This document shows, piece after piece, positions 34,805-44,432 of a stretch of 64,000 nucleotides of DNA. The notes beneath the pieces are model-generated. The model did no database searches and had not been told where the DNA came from. It worked only from the letters and a program-made list of their open reading frames with translations. Positions within the stretch are counted from its first letter, which is position 1. Each line of letters starts with the position of its first letter. Source of the DNA: Yinghuangia seranimata (GTDB taxonomy: Bacteria > Actinomycetota > Actinomycetes > Streptomycetales > Streptomycetaceae); NCBI RefSeq assembly GCF_029953285.1, contig NZ_JASAOI010000029.1:1-64000 (forward strand), in the 5' to 3' direction. The translations under genes were made by a program, and so were the position numbers.

Positions 34805-36586
34805 ATGGCACCGACGACCACGGCCGGGGACGGCAGCGGCCTTGTCGAGATGTCCTGGGATCCGATCACCCGGATCGTGGGCAGCCTCGGCATCCACACC
34901 AAGATCGACTTCAAGCAGAAGAAGGTCGCGGAGTGCTACAGCACTTCGTCGGTCTTCCGCGGCTACAGCGTCTTCATGCGCGGCAAGGACCCGCGCGACG
35001 CGCACTTCATCACCAGCCGGATCTGCGGCATCTGCGGCGACAACCACGCCACGTGCTCGGTGTACGCGCAGAACATGGCGTACGGCGTCAAGCCGCCACA
35101 CCTCGGCGAGTGGATCATCAACCTCGGCGAGGCGGCCGAGTACATGTTCGACCACAACATCTTCCAGGAGAACCTGGTCGGGGTCGACTACTGCGAGAAG
35201 ATGGTCCGCGAGACCAACCCCGGCGTGCTGGAGCAGGCCGAGCGCACCGAGGCGCCGCACGCGGCGGACCACGGCTACCGCACCATCGCCGACATCATGC
35301 GCTCGCTCAACCCCATCGAGGGCGAGTTCTACCGCGAGGCGCTGCAGGTCAGCCGCTACACGCGCGAGATGTTCTGCCTGATGGAGGGGCGGCACGTCCA
35401 CCCGTCCACGCTGTACCCGGGCGGTGTCGGCACGGTCGCGTCCGTGCAGTTGTTCACCGACTACCTCACGCGCCTGATGCGGTACGTCGAGTTCATGAAG
35501 AAGGTCGTCCCGCTGCACGACGACCTGTTCGACTTCTTCTACGAGGCGCTGCCCGGGTACGAGGAGGTCGGCCGCCGCCGGATCCTGCTCGGCTGCTGGG
35601 GCAGCCTGAACGACCCGGATTACTGCGACTTCACGTACGCGAACATGACGGACTGGGGCCGGCGCATGTTCGTGACCCCCGGCGTCGTCGTGGACGGGAA
35701 GCTGGTCACCAACGACCTGACCCGCATCAACCTGGGCATCCGCATCCTGCTGGGCAGTTCGTACTACCAGGACTGGGAGGGCCAGGAGCAGTTCGTCACG
35801 CACGACCCGCTCGGCAACCCGGTCGACCCGCGGCACCCGTGGAACCAGCACACCATCCCGGCCCCGCAGAAGCGCGACTTCGACGACAAGTACAGCTGGG
35901 TCATGTCGCCGCGCTGGTTCGACGGCACCGACCACCTGGCGCTGGACACCGGCGGCGGCCCGATCGCGCGGCTGTGGTCGACGGCGCTGTCCGGGCTGGT
36001 CGACATCGGGTACATCAAGGCCACCGGGCACAGCGTGCAGATCAACCTGCCGCGCTCGATGACCAAGCCCGAGGTCACGTTCGAGTGGAAGATCCCGCAG
36101 TGGAGCAACGCCATCGAACGCAACCGCGCGCGCACCTACTTCCAGGCGTACTCCGCCGCGGCCGCGCTGCACTTCGCGGAGAAGGCGCTCGCCGAGGTCC
36201 GCGCCGGGCGCAGCCAGACCTGGGAGAAGTTCGAGGTCCCGGACGAGAGCATCGGCTGCGGCTTCACCGAGGCGGTGCGCGGCGTGCTGTCGCACCATAT
36301 GGTGATCCGCGACGGCAAGATCGCGAACTACCACCCGTACCCGCCCACTCCGTGGAACGCGAGTGTGCGCGACAGCTACGGGACTCCGGGGCCGTACGAG
36401 GACGCGGTGCAGAACACCCCGATCTTCGAGGAGAACAGCCCGGAGAACTTCAAGGGCATCGACATCATGCGCGCCGTACGCAGCTTCGACCCGTGCCTGC
36501 CGTGCGGCGTGCACATGTACGTCGGCAACGGCCGCACGCACAAGCAGCTCCACGTCCCCACCGGCCTCAGCGGGCTCACGGGATGA
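34805..36586 (+). CDS. hhyL: [NiFe] hydrogenase large subunit, group 1h
   Basis: A 593-residue catalytic subunit that binds the NiFe(CN)2CO centre and oxidises H2. L1 motif RICGICGDNH (about residues 72-81) and L2 motif DPCLPCGVH (about 562-570) supply the four nickel cysteines. A ~23-residue tail follows the final histidine and is the probable substrate of the endopeptidase at 39807. Downstream overlap with the NifU-domain gene is ATGA. With hhyS it forms the O2-tolerant enzyme known to consume atmospheric H2 in Streptomyces, Mycolicibacterium and Rhodococcus. Confidence 0.96.
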   Translation: MAPTTTAGDGSGLVEMSWDPITRIVGSLGIHTKIDFKQKKVAECYSTSSVFRGYSVFMRGKDPRDAHFITSRICGICGDNHATCSVYAQNMAYGVKPPHLGEWIINLGEAAEYMFDHNIFQENLVGVDYCEKMVRETNPGVLEQAERTEAPHAADHGYRTIADIMRSLNPIEGEFYREALQVSRYTREMFCLMEGRHVHPSTLYPGGVGTVASVQLFTDYLTRLMRYVEFMKKVVPLHDDLFDFFYEALPGYEEVGRRRILLGCWGSLNDPDYCDFTYANMTDWGRRMFVTPGVVVDGKLVTNDLTRINLGIRILLGSSYYQDWEGQEQFVTHDPLGNPVDPRHPWNQHTIPAPQKRDFDDKYSWVMSPRWFDGTDHLALDTGGGPIARLWSTALSGLVDIGYIKATGHSVQINLPRSMTKPEVTFEWKIPQWSNAIERNRARTYFQAYSAAAALHFAEKALAEVRAGRSQTWEKFEVPDESIGCGFTEAVRGVLSHHMVIRDGKIANYHPYPPTPWNASVRDSYGTPGPYEDAVQNTPIFEENSPENFKGIDIMRAVRSFDPCLPCGVHMYVGNGRTHKQLHVPTGLSGLTG

Positions 36587-37152
36587 CGGCCGAGCAGACG
36601 GGGCTGCGGGTCCAGGAGTCCCTGGACCGGCTGACCGGCACCGGGGCGCAGGCCGCCGCCGAGGACCTGGTGCGCGAGATGATGGCGTTCTACGGCGAGG
36701 GCCTGGCGGCGGTCGTGCGGCTGCTGCCGGGCGACGCGCTGGAGCCGCTGCTGGACGACCCGGCGGTGGCCGGGCTGTTGGTGCTGCACGACCTGCACCC
36801 CGAGGACGTCGCCGCCCGAATCGCCCGGGCGCTCTCGGCGCTTCCCGAACAGCCGGTGGACATCGAGGAGTTCGATCCGGACACGGGCGTTCTGCGGCTG
36901 CGCCGGCGCGGCGGCGCCGACGGCGGGTGCGGATGCGGCGGGGGCGCGGCGGTGCGCGAGGCCGTCGAAGGCGTCCTCGCCTGCCATGCGCCGGAGGTCG
37001 CGTCCGTCGACATCGCCGAGCCGCCGAAGCTGCTGCAGATCGGCGTGCGGCCGCCGGAGCCGGCCCGCCGTGGTGAGCCTGTGGAGGCCGCGCACCGCGG
37101 CGCTCCCCTGAACGCCGCGCACCGCGCCGAGGCCGTGGAGATCGCTCGATGA
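36583..37152 (+). CDS. NifU C-terminal-domain protein, hydrogenase-associated
   Basis: A 189-residue protein. The first ~80 residues are helical (VREMMAFYGEGLAAVVRLLPG, then LVLHDLHPEDVAARI). Residues ~80-165 form a NifU C-terminal-like alpha/beta domain. The usual C-x2-C cluster site is here C-x-C within DGGCGCGGG (about 115-119), followed by REAVEGVLACHAPEVASVDI. NifU domains carry Fe-S clusters, so a role in delivering clusters to HhyS or electron transfer is inferred. Coupled to hhyL and to the next gene by ATGA overlaps. Confidence 0.8.
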   Translation: MTAEQTGLRVQESLDRLTGTGAQAAAEDLVREMMAFYGEGLAAVVRLLPGDALEPLLDDPAVAGLLVLHDLHPEDVAARIARALSALPEQPVDIEEFDPDTGVLRLRRRGGADGGCGCGGGAAVREAVEGVLACHAPEVASVDIAEPPKLLQIGVRPPEPARRGEPVEAAHRGAPLNAAHRAEAVEIAR

Positions 37153-37790
37153 GCGAATCCGCCGGCTCGGGGACCGCGCTGCTGCGCCGGCTGCGCGCCC
37201 CCTCGGCACCCCCGCAGGAGGCCTGTGCCCTGTGCGGCGCCCGACTCGGTTCCGAGCACCGGCACTTGGCCGACATCGAACGCCGGGCCCTGGCCTGCTG
37301 CTGCGGCGCGTGCGCCATGCTGTTCGACCGGCCGGGTGCGGCCGGCGGGCGGTTCCGCTCGCTGCCCAGTCGCGTCCTGGTCGACCCCGACCACCACGTC
37401 GACGCCGCTGTCTGGGCGGCGCTCGGCATCCCGGTGGGCACGGCGTTCGTCCTGCGCGACGCCGCGCAGGACCGCGTCGTCCTGTTCTACCCCAGCCCCG
37501 CCGGAGCCACCGAGAGCCAGGCCGACGACGACGCCTGGCGGACCCTGCGTCAGGCCACCCGCCTGGCCGGGCTGTTGGAGCCGGACGTCGAGGCGCTGCT
37601 GCTGCGCCGTGACGGCGACCGGGTCGACTGCTACCTGGTGCCGGTCGACGCCTGCTACGAACTCGTCGGCCGCATGCGGCTGCACTGGCACGGCTTCGAC
37701 GGCGGCTCCGTCGCCCGCTCCGAACTCGACGCGTTCTTCGGCCGGTTGGCCGAACGCTCCGACCATCTCGCCGCTCGGGAGTCCGCGTGA
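37149..37790 (+). CDS. DUF5947-family protein, hydrogenase-associated
   Basis: A 213-residue protein of a family found next to group 1h hydrogenases. Cysteine-rich N-terminus: CALCGARL (near residue 27) and LACCCGACAMLF (near 49), suggesting a zinc or Fe-S knuckle. A beta-rich region around VLFYPSPAG and a WHGFDGGSVARSELDAFF end follow. No enzyme motif seen. ATG 37149 overlaps the stop of the NifU-domain gene. Its fixed place in the operon suggests a maturation or electron-transfer role. Confidence 0.75.
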   Translation: MSESAGSGTALLRRLRAPSAPPQEACALCGARLGSEHRHLADIERRALACCCGACAMLFDRPGAAGGRFRSLPSRVLVDPDHHVDAAVWAALGIPVGTAFVLRDAAQDRVVLFYPSPAGATESQADDDAWRTLRQATRLAGLLEPDVEALLLRRDGDRVDCYLVPVDACYELVGRMRLHWHGFDGGSVARSELDAFFGRLAERSDHLAARESA

Positions 37791-38416
37791 CCGGCGTTTC
37801 CTTCGCGTGCACCGAGGTGCGCGCAGATCCGTACGCGGCCGGGCCCACCCTGGTGTTCCGGCTGCGCGTCACCGCGTCCGAGGGTGAGCGCGTGCACGCG
37901 GTGGCGCTGCGCTGCCAGTTGCGCATCGAACCCGCGCGGCGCTCGTACTCGACCGCCGAAGGCGAGGGTCTGGCCGACCTTTTCGGCGAGCGCTCGCGTT
38001 GGGCGACGTCGATGAACCCGGTGCAGTTCGCGCAGGTCTCGCTGATGGTGCCGTCGTTCACCGGCGAGACCGACATCGACATGCCGGTGCCGTGCACGTA
38101 CGACATGGACGTCGCCTCGACCCGCTACCTGGACGCCCTGGAGGCCGGCGACGCGTCGCTGCTCCTGCTGTTCTCCGGCACGGTCTTCTCCGGGCCGGCC
38201 GGGTTCCAGGTCGCGCCGGTCGGCTGGGACCGGGAGGCCCGCGTCCGCATGCCCGCGAAGGTGTGGCGCGACATGATGGAGCAGCACTTCCCCGGCTGCG
38301 GCTGGGTACGGCTGCCCTCGGACGTGATGGACACCCTGCTGGCCTACCGCTCGCGCCGCGCGCTGCCGTCGATGGAGGCGGCGGTGCGCGAACTGGTCGA
38401 GGGGAACGCCCGGTGA
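37787..38416 (+). CDS. DUF6084-family protein, hydrogenase-associated
   Basis: A 209-residue protein. It starts with a beta-rich module (LVFRLRVTASEGERVHAVAL). SYSTAEGEGLADLFGERSRW is a recognisable family stretch, and FPGCGWVRLPSDVMDTLLAY closes the fold. No cofactor motif is obvious. GTG 37787 overlaps the previous stop (GTGA), and its own stop overlaps the next GTG, so expression is tightly coupled. Known only by co-occurrence with this hydrogenase type. Confidence 0.75.
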   Translation: MTGVSFACTEVRADPYAAGPTLVFRLRVTASEGERVHAVALRCQLRIEPARRSYSTAEGEGLADLFGERSRWATSMNPVQFAQVSLMVPSFTGETDIDMPVPCTYDMDVASTRYLDALEAGDASLLLLFSGTVFSGPAGFQVAPVGWDREARVRMPAKVWRDMMEQHFPGCGWVRLPSDVMDTLLAYRSRRALPSMEAAVRELVEGNAR

Positions 38417-39807
38417 CCGCCCCCGTGTTGCCGACCGGCGTCGAGGAACGCTTCGCCGCGGCCCGGCAGATCGCCGACGCGGTGCTCTTCGAGGGCTACG
38501 TCCTCTACCCCTACCGCGCCTCTGCGGCGAAGAACCGGCTGCGCTGGCAGTTCGGCGTCCTGGTCCCGCCCGGCTACGGCACGGACCGGGCCGAGCACTC
38601 GCACCAGCGCACCGAGTGCCTGATCGAGCCGCGCGGCGCGGACGCGCGGCTCGCCGTCGAGCTGCGGTTCCTGCGCGCCCAACGCCGCACCGTGCAACGC
38701 GCCACCGAGGACGGCGCGTTCGTCCCGGTCGAGGCGCTGGAGCTCGCGGACCGGCGCCTGGTGCCGTGGGACGAGGGTGCCGAGGAACGCGTCGGCGTCG
38801 ACGTACCGGTGGCCGACCTGCTCGGCGACGGCGTCGAACACCTCTTCTCGCTGGCGGCCGCCGACGACGAGGAAGCGGTGTACGAGGACGGCGTTCTGGT
38901 GGGCCGTCTGCTGCGCCGCCGCGAACGCGTCGACGGCGTCATCCGTCTGACCGCCACCGAAGTACCGGGCCCCTACGCGGCGTTGCGGCTCTCCGCGGTG
39001 GTCTCCAACACTTCCTCGTGGAGCCCGCACGACGGCGCCGAGCGCGACGACGCGCTCGCCCACTCCCTCATCTCCGCCCACGTGCTGCTGGGTCTGGCGC
39101 CCGGCTCGTTCGTGTCGGTCACCGACCCGCCCGAGTGGGCCAAGGCCGCGGTCGCCGAGTGCCGCAACGAGTACTGCTGGCCGGTGCTCGTGGACGGGCC
39201 GGGACGCGACGACGTCATGCTCGCCTCGCCGATCATCCTCGAGGACCGCCCGCAGATCGCGCCGGAGAGCCCCGGCGTGCTCTACGACGCCACCGAGATC
39301 GACGAGATCCTCGCGCTGCGCACCGCCGCGCTGACCGACGAGGAGAAGCGCGAGGCACGCGGCACCGACGCACGCGCCGGCGCGGTCGTGGACCTCGCCG
39401 ACTCGCTGCCGCCCGAGGTGCTGGACCGGCTGCACGGCGCCGTCCGGGCGCTGCGCGAGGTCACCGACACGCGGGTGGCCGCGACCGAACGGCCCGAGAC
39501 CCCGTGGTGGGACCCGGGCGGCGACCCCAGTGTGGATCCGGAGCACGACCATGTCGTGGTCGACGGCGTCCGGGTGGCCGCGGGCAGCCGGGTGGTCCTG
39601 CGTCCGGGGCAGCGGCGCACCGACGCGCAGGACGCGTTCCTGCACGGGCGTACCGCACTGGTCGAGGCCGTCCTGCACGACGTGGACGGCGCGGTGCACG
39701 TCGCGGTGACCATGGACGGCGACCCCGGCGCGGACCTGTGGCGCGCGCAGGGGCGGTTCCGGTACTTCCAGCCGGACGAGATCGCGCCCGTGCCGGAGGT
39801 CCCCTGA
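38413..39807 (+). CDS. Uncharacterised hydrogenase-operon protein, 464 residues
   Basis: I recognise no characterised family. It opens with FEGYVLYPYRASAAKNRLRW, has a beta-rich first half with ECLIEPRG, VELRFLRAQ and VSNTSSWSPHDG, then NEYCWPVLVDG, ASPIILEDRPQIAPESPG, and a helical LTDEEKREARGTDARA region. A C-terminal ~75-residue barrel-like part (VVDGVRVAAGSRVVLRPG) resembles a small regulatory or HypC-like beta-domain but I cannot assign it. GTG 38413 overlaps the previous stop; the stop overlaps the protease ATG (TGATG). Probably a scaffold or maturation factor. Confidence 0.75.
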   Translation: MTAPVLPTGVEERFAAARQIADAVLFEGYVLYPYRASAAKNRLRWQFGVLVPPGYGTDRAEHSHQRTECLIEPRGADARLAVELRFLRAQRRTVQRATEDGAFVPVEALELADRRLVPWDEGAEERVGVDVPVADLLGDGVEHLFSLAAADDEEAVYEDGVLVGRLLRRRERVDGVIRLTATEVPGPYAALRLSAVVSNTSSWSPHDGAERDDALAHSLISAHVLLGLAPGSFVSVTDPPEWAKAAVAECRNEYCWPVLVDGPGRDDVMLASPIILEDRPQIAPESPGVLYDATEIDEILALRTAALTDEEKREARGTDARAGAVVDLADSLPPEVLDRLHGAVRALREVTDTRVAATERPETPWWDPGGDPSVDPEHDHVVVDGVRVAAGSRVVLRPGQRRTDAQDAFLHGRTALVEAVLHDVDGAVHVAVTMDGDPGADLWRAQGRFRYFQPDEIAPVPEVP

Positions 39808-40382
39808 TGAGCGCCTCCCCCGCGCCCGGCCGCGTCCTGGTCGCCGGGATCGGCAACATCTTCCTGGGCGACGACGGCTTCGGCGTCGAGACGCTGCGCA
39901 GCCTGGCCGCGGACGAACTGCCCGACCACGTCGAGGCCGTCGACTTCGGCGTACGCGGCGTGCATCTCGCCTACCAGGTCCTCGAGGGCTACCACACGCT
40001 CATCCTCGTCGACGCGGCCGCGCGCGGCGGCCCGCCGGGCACCGTGTACCTGATCGAACCCGAGGCGGGCCCCGTGGAGTCCGCGGCCGCCGAGCCGCTG
40101 CTCGACGGCCACCGTATGGGCCCGGACGCCGTGCTCGCCCTCCTCGGCACGCTCGCCGCCGGAACCGGCACCGTGCCTCCCGCGCGGATCCTGGTCGTCG
40201 GCTGCGAACCCGCGTCCCTCGAGGAGGGCATCGGCCTCAGCCCGGCCGTCGCGGCGGCCGTCGACGAAGCCGCGGCCCTGGTCCGCCGCCTCCTGCGCGG
40301 CGACGTACCTGCACTGGACACCCCGCGCGGCGACGTGTCGGCCGCGGACACCCGAGCACCCGGAAAGGCAGCACCGTGCTGA
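39807..40382 (+). CDS. hupD: [NiFe] hydrogenase maturation endopeptidase
   Basis: A 191-residue HupD/HyaD-family protease that removes the C-terminal tail of the large subunit after nickel insertion. GIGNIFLGDDGFG holds the nickel-ligand acid (usual GNxLxxDxGxG), VDFGVRGVHLAYQVLEGY and LILVDAA the second acid, and DGHRMGPDAVLALL the nickel-ligand histidine. A ~30-residue C-terminal extension is low complexity. Start ATG 39807 overlaps the preceding stop; its stop overlaps the DUF6893 miniprotein. Confidence 0.92.
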   Translation: MSASPAPGRVLVAGIGNIFLGDDGFGVETLRSLAADELPDHVEAVDFGVRGVHLAYQVLEGYHTLILVDAAARGGPPGTVYLIEPEAGPVESAAAEPLLDGHRMGPDAVLALLGTLAAGTGTVPPARILVVGCEPASLEEGIGLSPAVAAAVDEAAALVRRLLRGDVPALDTPRGDVSAADTRAPGKAAPC

Positions 40383-40480
40383 AGAAACTCGTCGTCCTGA
40401 GCGTCGCCGCCGCGGCCGCCGTCACCCTTATCCGCAACCTCCCCGACCTCAAGCGCTACCTCAAGATCCGCCAGATGTGA
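40376..40480 (+). CDS. DUF6893-family 34-residue miniprotein
   Basis: GTG 40376 opens a 34-residue frame: MLKKLVVLSVAAAAAVTLIR, then a basic amphipathic tail LPDLKRYLKIRQM. One hydrophobic segment flanked by lysines predicts a single-pass membrane or membrane-anchored peptide. Its 5' end overlaps the protease stop, and the stop codon lies in a 12-bp tandem repeat. DUF6893 small proteins recur in this operon in Streptomyces; a role in tethering the hydrogenase to the membrane is an inference. Confidence 0.75.
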   Translation: MLKKLVVLSVAAAAAVTLIRNLPDLKRYLKIRQM

Positions 40481-40528
40481 CGCCAGATGTGACGCCGGAA
40501 GTGACGCCGGAAGTGACGCCACATGCGG
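40469..40528 (+). repeat. 12-bp tandem repeat, about five copies
   Basis: CGCCAGATGTGA twice, then CGCCGGAAGTGA twice, then a partial variant. The first copy encodes the end and stop of the DUF6893 miniprotein. It fills part of the 169-nt gap before hypA, where a secondary promoter could also lie. Confidence 0.85.
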
Positions 40529-40649
40529 CCCGCGCTGCTGCGAACGGGTGTTGCTGTGGGCGTGGCGGACGCGTAGTGGGGTCTCGGGGGCGGGCGGACC
40601 CCTACTAATAGACGCGTCCGCTCGGCGTACCGCCCAGGGAGTGAGGCCG

Positions 40650-41033
40650 ATGCACGAAATGTCTGTCGCGCTGGCCCTGGTCGACCAGGTCGCCGAGGCG
40701 GCCCGGGCCGACGGCCGGGAGCGCGCGCTGGCCGTGCACGTGCAGATCGGCGAACTGGCGGGCGTGGTCGGCGACGCGTTGGACTTCGCCTTCGAGCTCG
40801 CGCGGGAGGGCACGCCGTTGGAGGGTGCCCGGCTGGTTGTCGAGACGGTGCCCGCGCGGGCGCGGTGCCGCGACTGCGCCGGCGAGTTCGCGGTCGGGGC
40901 CCCGCCGGACCTGACCTGTCGCGGCTGCGGCGGGACCAATGTCGAGCTGTTGAGCGGACGCGAGCTGCGGATCACCGCCGTCGAATGGGCGGACGGGCCC
41001 GCGTACGCCGCGTCCGCGGGCCAGAAGGGCTGA
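40650..41033 (+). CDS. hypA: Hydrogenase nickel-insertion protein HypA
   Basis: A 127-residue nickel metallochaperone. MHEMSVA at the N-terminus gives the nickel-binding His2. The zinc site is two C-x2-C pairs, CRDC and CRGC, about residues 73-92. Works with HypB to load nickel into HhyL. ATG 40650; 4 nt before hypB. The 169-nt gap upstream is the only long gap in the second half of the locus. Confidence 0.95.
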   Translation: MHEMSVALALVDQVAEAARADGRERALAVHVQIGELAGVVGDALDFAFELAREGTPLEGARLVVETVPARARCRDCAGEFAVGAPPDLTCRGCGGTNVELLSGRELRITAVEWADGPAYAASAGQKG

Positions 41034-41037
41034 GCCA

Positions 41038-41967
41038 ATGTGCCGCACGCATGAACTCCGGCTGGCGCTGCTGGCCCGTAACGACGGAAGCGCGACCGAG
41101 CTGCGGGAGGAGTTGGCCGCCCGCGGGACCGTTGTGGTCAATCTGCTGTCGAGCCCGGGGAGCGGCAAGACGGCGCTGCTGGAGGCCGAGCTGACGCGGG
41201 CGCGGGAGCGCGGCCTCGCGGTGGCGGCGCTGACGGCGGACCTCGCGACGGAGAACGACGCGACGCGGCTGGCGCGCTCGGGGGTTCCGGTCAAGCAGGT
41301 CCTGACCGATGGGCTGTGCCATCTCGAAGCGTCCATGCTGCGCGGCCAGTTGGACGGCTGGCTGCCGGACGGCACGCGGCTGGTGTTCGTGGAGAACGTC
41401 GGGAACCTGGTGTGCCCGGCCTCGTACGACCTGGGCGAACGGCTGCGCGTGGCGCTGATGTCGGTGACCGAGGGCGAGGACAAGCCGCTCAAGTACCCCA
41501 CGGCGTTCGGGCTGGCGAACCTGGTGGTGGTGACGAAGGCGGATCTGGCCGCGGCGGCGGAGTTCGACGAGGCGGCCTTCCTGCTGAACGTCCGACGGGT
41601 GAATCCGGGCGTGGAGGTGCTGTTCACCTCGGCGCGCAAGGGGCAGGGCGTCGGGGAACTGCTCGACCGCGCCGTCGCGGTGGCGGAGGGGGCCGAACCG
41701 CATCGCCCGGTGATGGCGGATGAGCCGGTGCAGCACACGGGGTGTACGGACGCGCACGGCGACGAGCACGACGACGGGCAGGGGCACGGGCATAGCCGTG
41801 ATCACGGGCACGGGCACGGGCATAGCCATGATCACACGCACGACCGCGGCGACGGGCATCGTCACAGCCATGGACGTACCAACGGTCGCGAGCACGGCCA
41901 GGAGACCGACCCCGTCGCGGCGCCGTCCCGGCCGCGGCCGAACCTCGCGGTCGGGGAACTGTCTTGA
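41038..41967 (+). CDS. hypB: Hydrogenase nickel-insertion GTPase HypB
   Basis: A 309-residue SIMIBI-class GTPase that drives nickel transfer. P-loop SSPGSGKTALLE (about residues 38-49), a TADLATENDA switch region, ENVGNLVCP with the conserved cysteine of the dimer metal site, and TKADL for guanine specificity. The nickel-storage histidine tract is at the C-terminus (about 228-290, with at least 15 His in HGHGHSHDH-type runs) instead of the N-terminus used by proteobacterial HypB. Start ATG 41038; stop overlaps the hypF TTG. Confidence 0.95.
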   Translation: MCRTHELRLALLARNDGSATELREELAARGTVVVNLLSSPGSGKTALLEAELTRARERGLAVAALTADLATENDATRLARSGVPVKQVLTDGLCHLEASMLRGQLDGWLPDGTRLVFVENVGNLVCPASYDLGERLRVALMSVTEGEDKPLKYPTAFGLANLVVVTKADLAAAAEFDEAAFLLNVRRVNPGVEVLFTSARKGQGVGELLDRAVAVAEGAEPHRPVMADEPVQHTGCTDAHGDEHDDGQGHGHSRDHGHGHGHSHDHTHDRGDGHRHSHGRTNGREHGQETDPVAAPSRPRPNLAVGELS

Positions 41968-44432
41968 CGCTCAGTCAGGAGCGGGACACGGCAGTACGCG
42001 AGCGCCGCCGGGTGGCCGTCGGCGGCGTGGTGCAGGGCGTCGGTTTCCGTCCCTTCGTGTACGCGCTGGCCACCGGTCTCGGGCTGGACGGGCATGTCAC
42101 CAACACCGGAGACGGCGTCCTCGCGGAAATCGAAGGCCCGGCAGAGGTGCTGGACCTCTTCTGCACGCGGGTCCGCTCCGACGCGCCGCCGTTGGCCCGC
42201 GTCGTGTCGGTGGTCGCCGAGCCGCTCGCCCCGGTCGGCGCGACGGGCTTCGCGATCGCCCCGACCGTCCAGGGGACCGCCCGTACGCTGTGCCCGCCCG
42301 ACACCGCCACCTGCGCGGACTGCCTGGCCGAACTCGCCGATCCCGCCGACCGGCGCCACCGCCACCCGTTCATCACCTGCACGAACTGCGGCCCCCGCTA
42401 CACGATCGTGACCGGTCTCCCCTACGACCGCGCGGCCACCACGATGGCCGGTTTCGCGATGTGTCCGGACTGCGCGCGCGAGTACGCCGACCCGGCCGAC
42501 CGGCGCTTCCACGCCCAGCCGATCGCCTGCCACGCGTGCGGCCCGCGGCTGTCGCTCGTCCGACCGGACGCGCCCGTGCGGGAGGGCGACGCCGCCGTCG
42601 TCGCGGCGCGGGCGATGCTCGCCGACGGCGCGATCCTCGCGGTGAAGGGCATCGGCGGCTACCACCTCGCGTGCGACGCCCGGAATCCGGACGCCGTGGC
42701 CGAACTGCGGCGCCGCAAGAACCGCGGCGACAAGCCCTTCGCGGTGCTCGCCCGCGACCTCGACGAGGTCGCCGCGTGGGTCGAGGTCGACGAGTCCGAA
42801 CGGGCTTTGCTGACCGGCCCCGAGCGACCGATCGTCCTGTTGCGGCGACGCGGGCACACGGCCGCGCCCGAGGGCCGCGACGCGCGTACCGCCGCCGCCC
42901 TCGACCACGTCGCGCCGCGCTGCCCGGACCTGGGCGTCATGCTGCCGTACGCCCCCGTCCACCATCTGCTGCTCGGCCTCCCCGGCGATCCCCCGGGGCC
43001 GACGCTGCTGGTGCTGACCAGCGCGAACCTCTCCGGCGAACCCATCGTCACGGACGACGCAGAGGCCCGCGACAAGCTGGCGCCGCTGGTCGACGGGTGG
43101 CTCACGCACGACCGTCCCATCCATGTCCCCTGCGACGACTCGGTGGTGCGCGTGGTCGACGGCGAGCCGTCGCCGGTGCGCCGCTCGCGCGGCTGGGCTC
43201 CCCTGCCGATCGCGCTGCCGCTGCCGGTGGTTCCTTCGCTCGCGGTCGGCGGGGACCTCAAGTGCGTGCTCGCGCTGGCCGAGGGCGAACGCGCTTGGCT
43301 GTCCGGGCACATCGGCGACATGGACGACCTCGCGACGCTGCGCGCGTTCGACCGGGCGGTCGAGCAACTCGGCGCGGTCACCGGTGTCGTCCCCGAGCGT
43401 GTGGCGGCCGACCTGCACCCGCGTTACCGCTCCGCGCAGCGGGCGCGCCACCTCGCCGGCGAGCGCCTCGTGCACGGAGTGCAGCACCACCACGCGCACA
43501 TCGCGTCCGTCATGGCCGAGAACGGGTTGGACGGCCGCTCCCCGATCGTCGGCGTCGCGTTCGACGGCACCGGGTACGGCACGGACGGCGCGGTGTGGGG
43601 CGGCGAGTTCCTGGTGGCGGACTACGCGGGCTTCGACCGCTTCGCGCACGTGGCGTACGTCCCGCTGCCGGGCGGTGACGTGGCGGTGCGGCGGCCGTAC
43701 CGGATGGCTTTGGCGCACCTGTACGCCGCGGGCATCGACTGGGACTCCGACCTGCCCAGCGTGCGCGCCTGCCCCGCTGACGAACTCGCCCTGCTGAAGA
43801 AGCAGTTGGACCTCGGCCTCAACTGTGCGCCGACGTCCAGCATGGGACGCCTCTTCGACGCGGTCTCCTCGCTCGCCGGGGTGTGCCACCACAGCGGGTA
43901 CGAGGCCCAGGCGGCGATCGAGCTGGAGGCGGCGGCGTTGCGACACGGGGTTCACGGGTCGCACGGGCGGCACGAGCCACAAAGCGGCGAAGGCGCACGC
44001 GACGCAGGCGGCGCCGGCATCGGCGATGCAGGCGGCTACCGCTTCGAACTCCATGACGGAGACGGCCCGTTGCGCGCCGAACCCGGCCCGGTGCTGGCCG
44101 CCGTCGCGGCCGACGTACGCGCGGGCGTGGGAACCGGGGAGATCGCGACGCGGTTCCACACGGCCGTCGCGGACCTGGTGGTACGCGTCTGCAGGGCCGC
44201 GCGCGAGCGCTACGGGGTCTCGACGGCCGCGCTGTCCGGCGGTGTGTTCGGCAACGCGGTCCTGGCGTCCGCCTGCGCGCGCGGGCTGCGCGCGGACGGG
44301 TTCACGGTGGTGCGGCACCGAGCCGTTCCGCCGAACGACGGAGGACTGGCACTCGGCCAGTTGATGGTGGCGGCCCGTGCGGCCGCCGACGAGGAGGAAA
44401 GCCCATGTGCCTGGCGGTGCCCGGCAGGGTGA
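41964..44432 (+). CDS. hypF: Carbamoyltransferase HypF
   Basis: An 822-residue enzyme that makes the CN- ligand precursor from carbamoyl phosphate and ATP and hands it to HypE. Domains in order: acylphosphatase ([15 protein letters not shown]), two zinc fingers (CADC/CTNCG and CPDC/CHACG), a YrdC-like adenylation domain ([14 protein letters not shown]), and a Kae1-like carbamoyl-transfer domain ([29 protein letters not shown]). TTG 41964 overlaps the hypB stop. The 3' end overlaps hypC by 28 nt. A His/Gly-rich insert of about 30 residues is near 660-690. Confidence 0.95.
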   Translation: MTLSQERDTAVRERRRVAVGGVVQGVGFRPFVYALATGLGLDGHVTNTGDGVLAEIEGPAEVLDLFCTRVRSDAPPLARVVSVVAEPLAPVGATGFAIAPTVQGTARTLCPPDTATCADCLAELADPADRRHRHPFITCTNCGPRYTIVTGLPYDRAATTMAGFAMCPDCAREYADPADRRFHAQPIACHACGPRLSLVRPDAPVREGDAAVVAARAMLADGAILAVKGIGGYHLACDARNPDAVAELRRRKNRGDKPFAVLARDLDEVAAWVEVDESERALLTGPERPIVLLRRRGHTAAPEGRDARTAAALDHVAPRCPDLGVMLPYAPVHHLLLGLPGDPPGPTLLVLTSANLSGEPIVTDDAEARDKLAPLVDGWLTHDRPIHVPCDDSVVRVVDGEPSPVRRSRGWAPLPIALPLPVVPSLAVGGDLKCVLALAEGERAWLSGHIGDMDDLATLRAFDRAVEQLGAVTGVVPERVAADLHPRYRSAQRARHLAGERLVHGVQHHHAHIASVMAENGLDGRSPIVGVAFDGTGYGTDGAVWGGEFLVADYAGFDRFAHVAYVPLPGGDVAVRRPYRMALAHLYAAGIDWDSDLPSVRACPADELALLKKQLDLGLNCAPTSSMGRLFDAVSSLAGVCHHSGYEAQAAIELEAAALRHGVHGSHGRHEPQSGEGARDAGGAGIGDAGGYRFELHDGDGPLRAEPGPVLAAVAADVRAGVGTGEIATRFHTAVADLVVRVCRAARERYGVSTAALSGGVFGNAVLASACARGLRADGFTVVRHRAVPPNDGGLALGQLMVAARAAADEEESPCAWRCPAG

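Noticed and set aside
34715-37441. A 908-codon open frame on the minus strand opposite hhyL
   Set aside because: It mirrors the codon pattern of the hydrogenase genes; it has no recognisable domain and no ribosome site. High-GC DNA produces such antisense frames.
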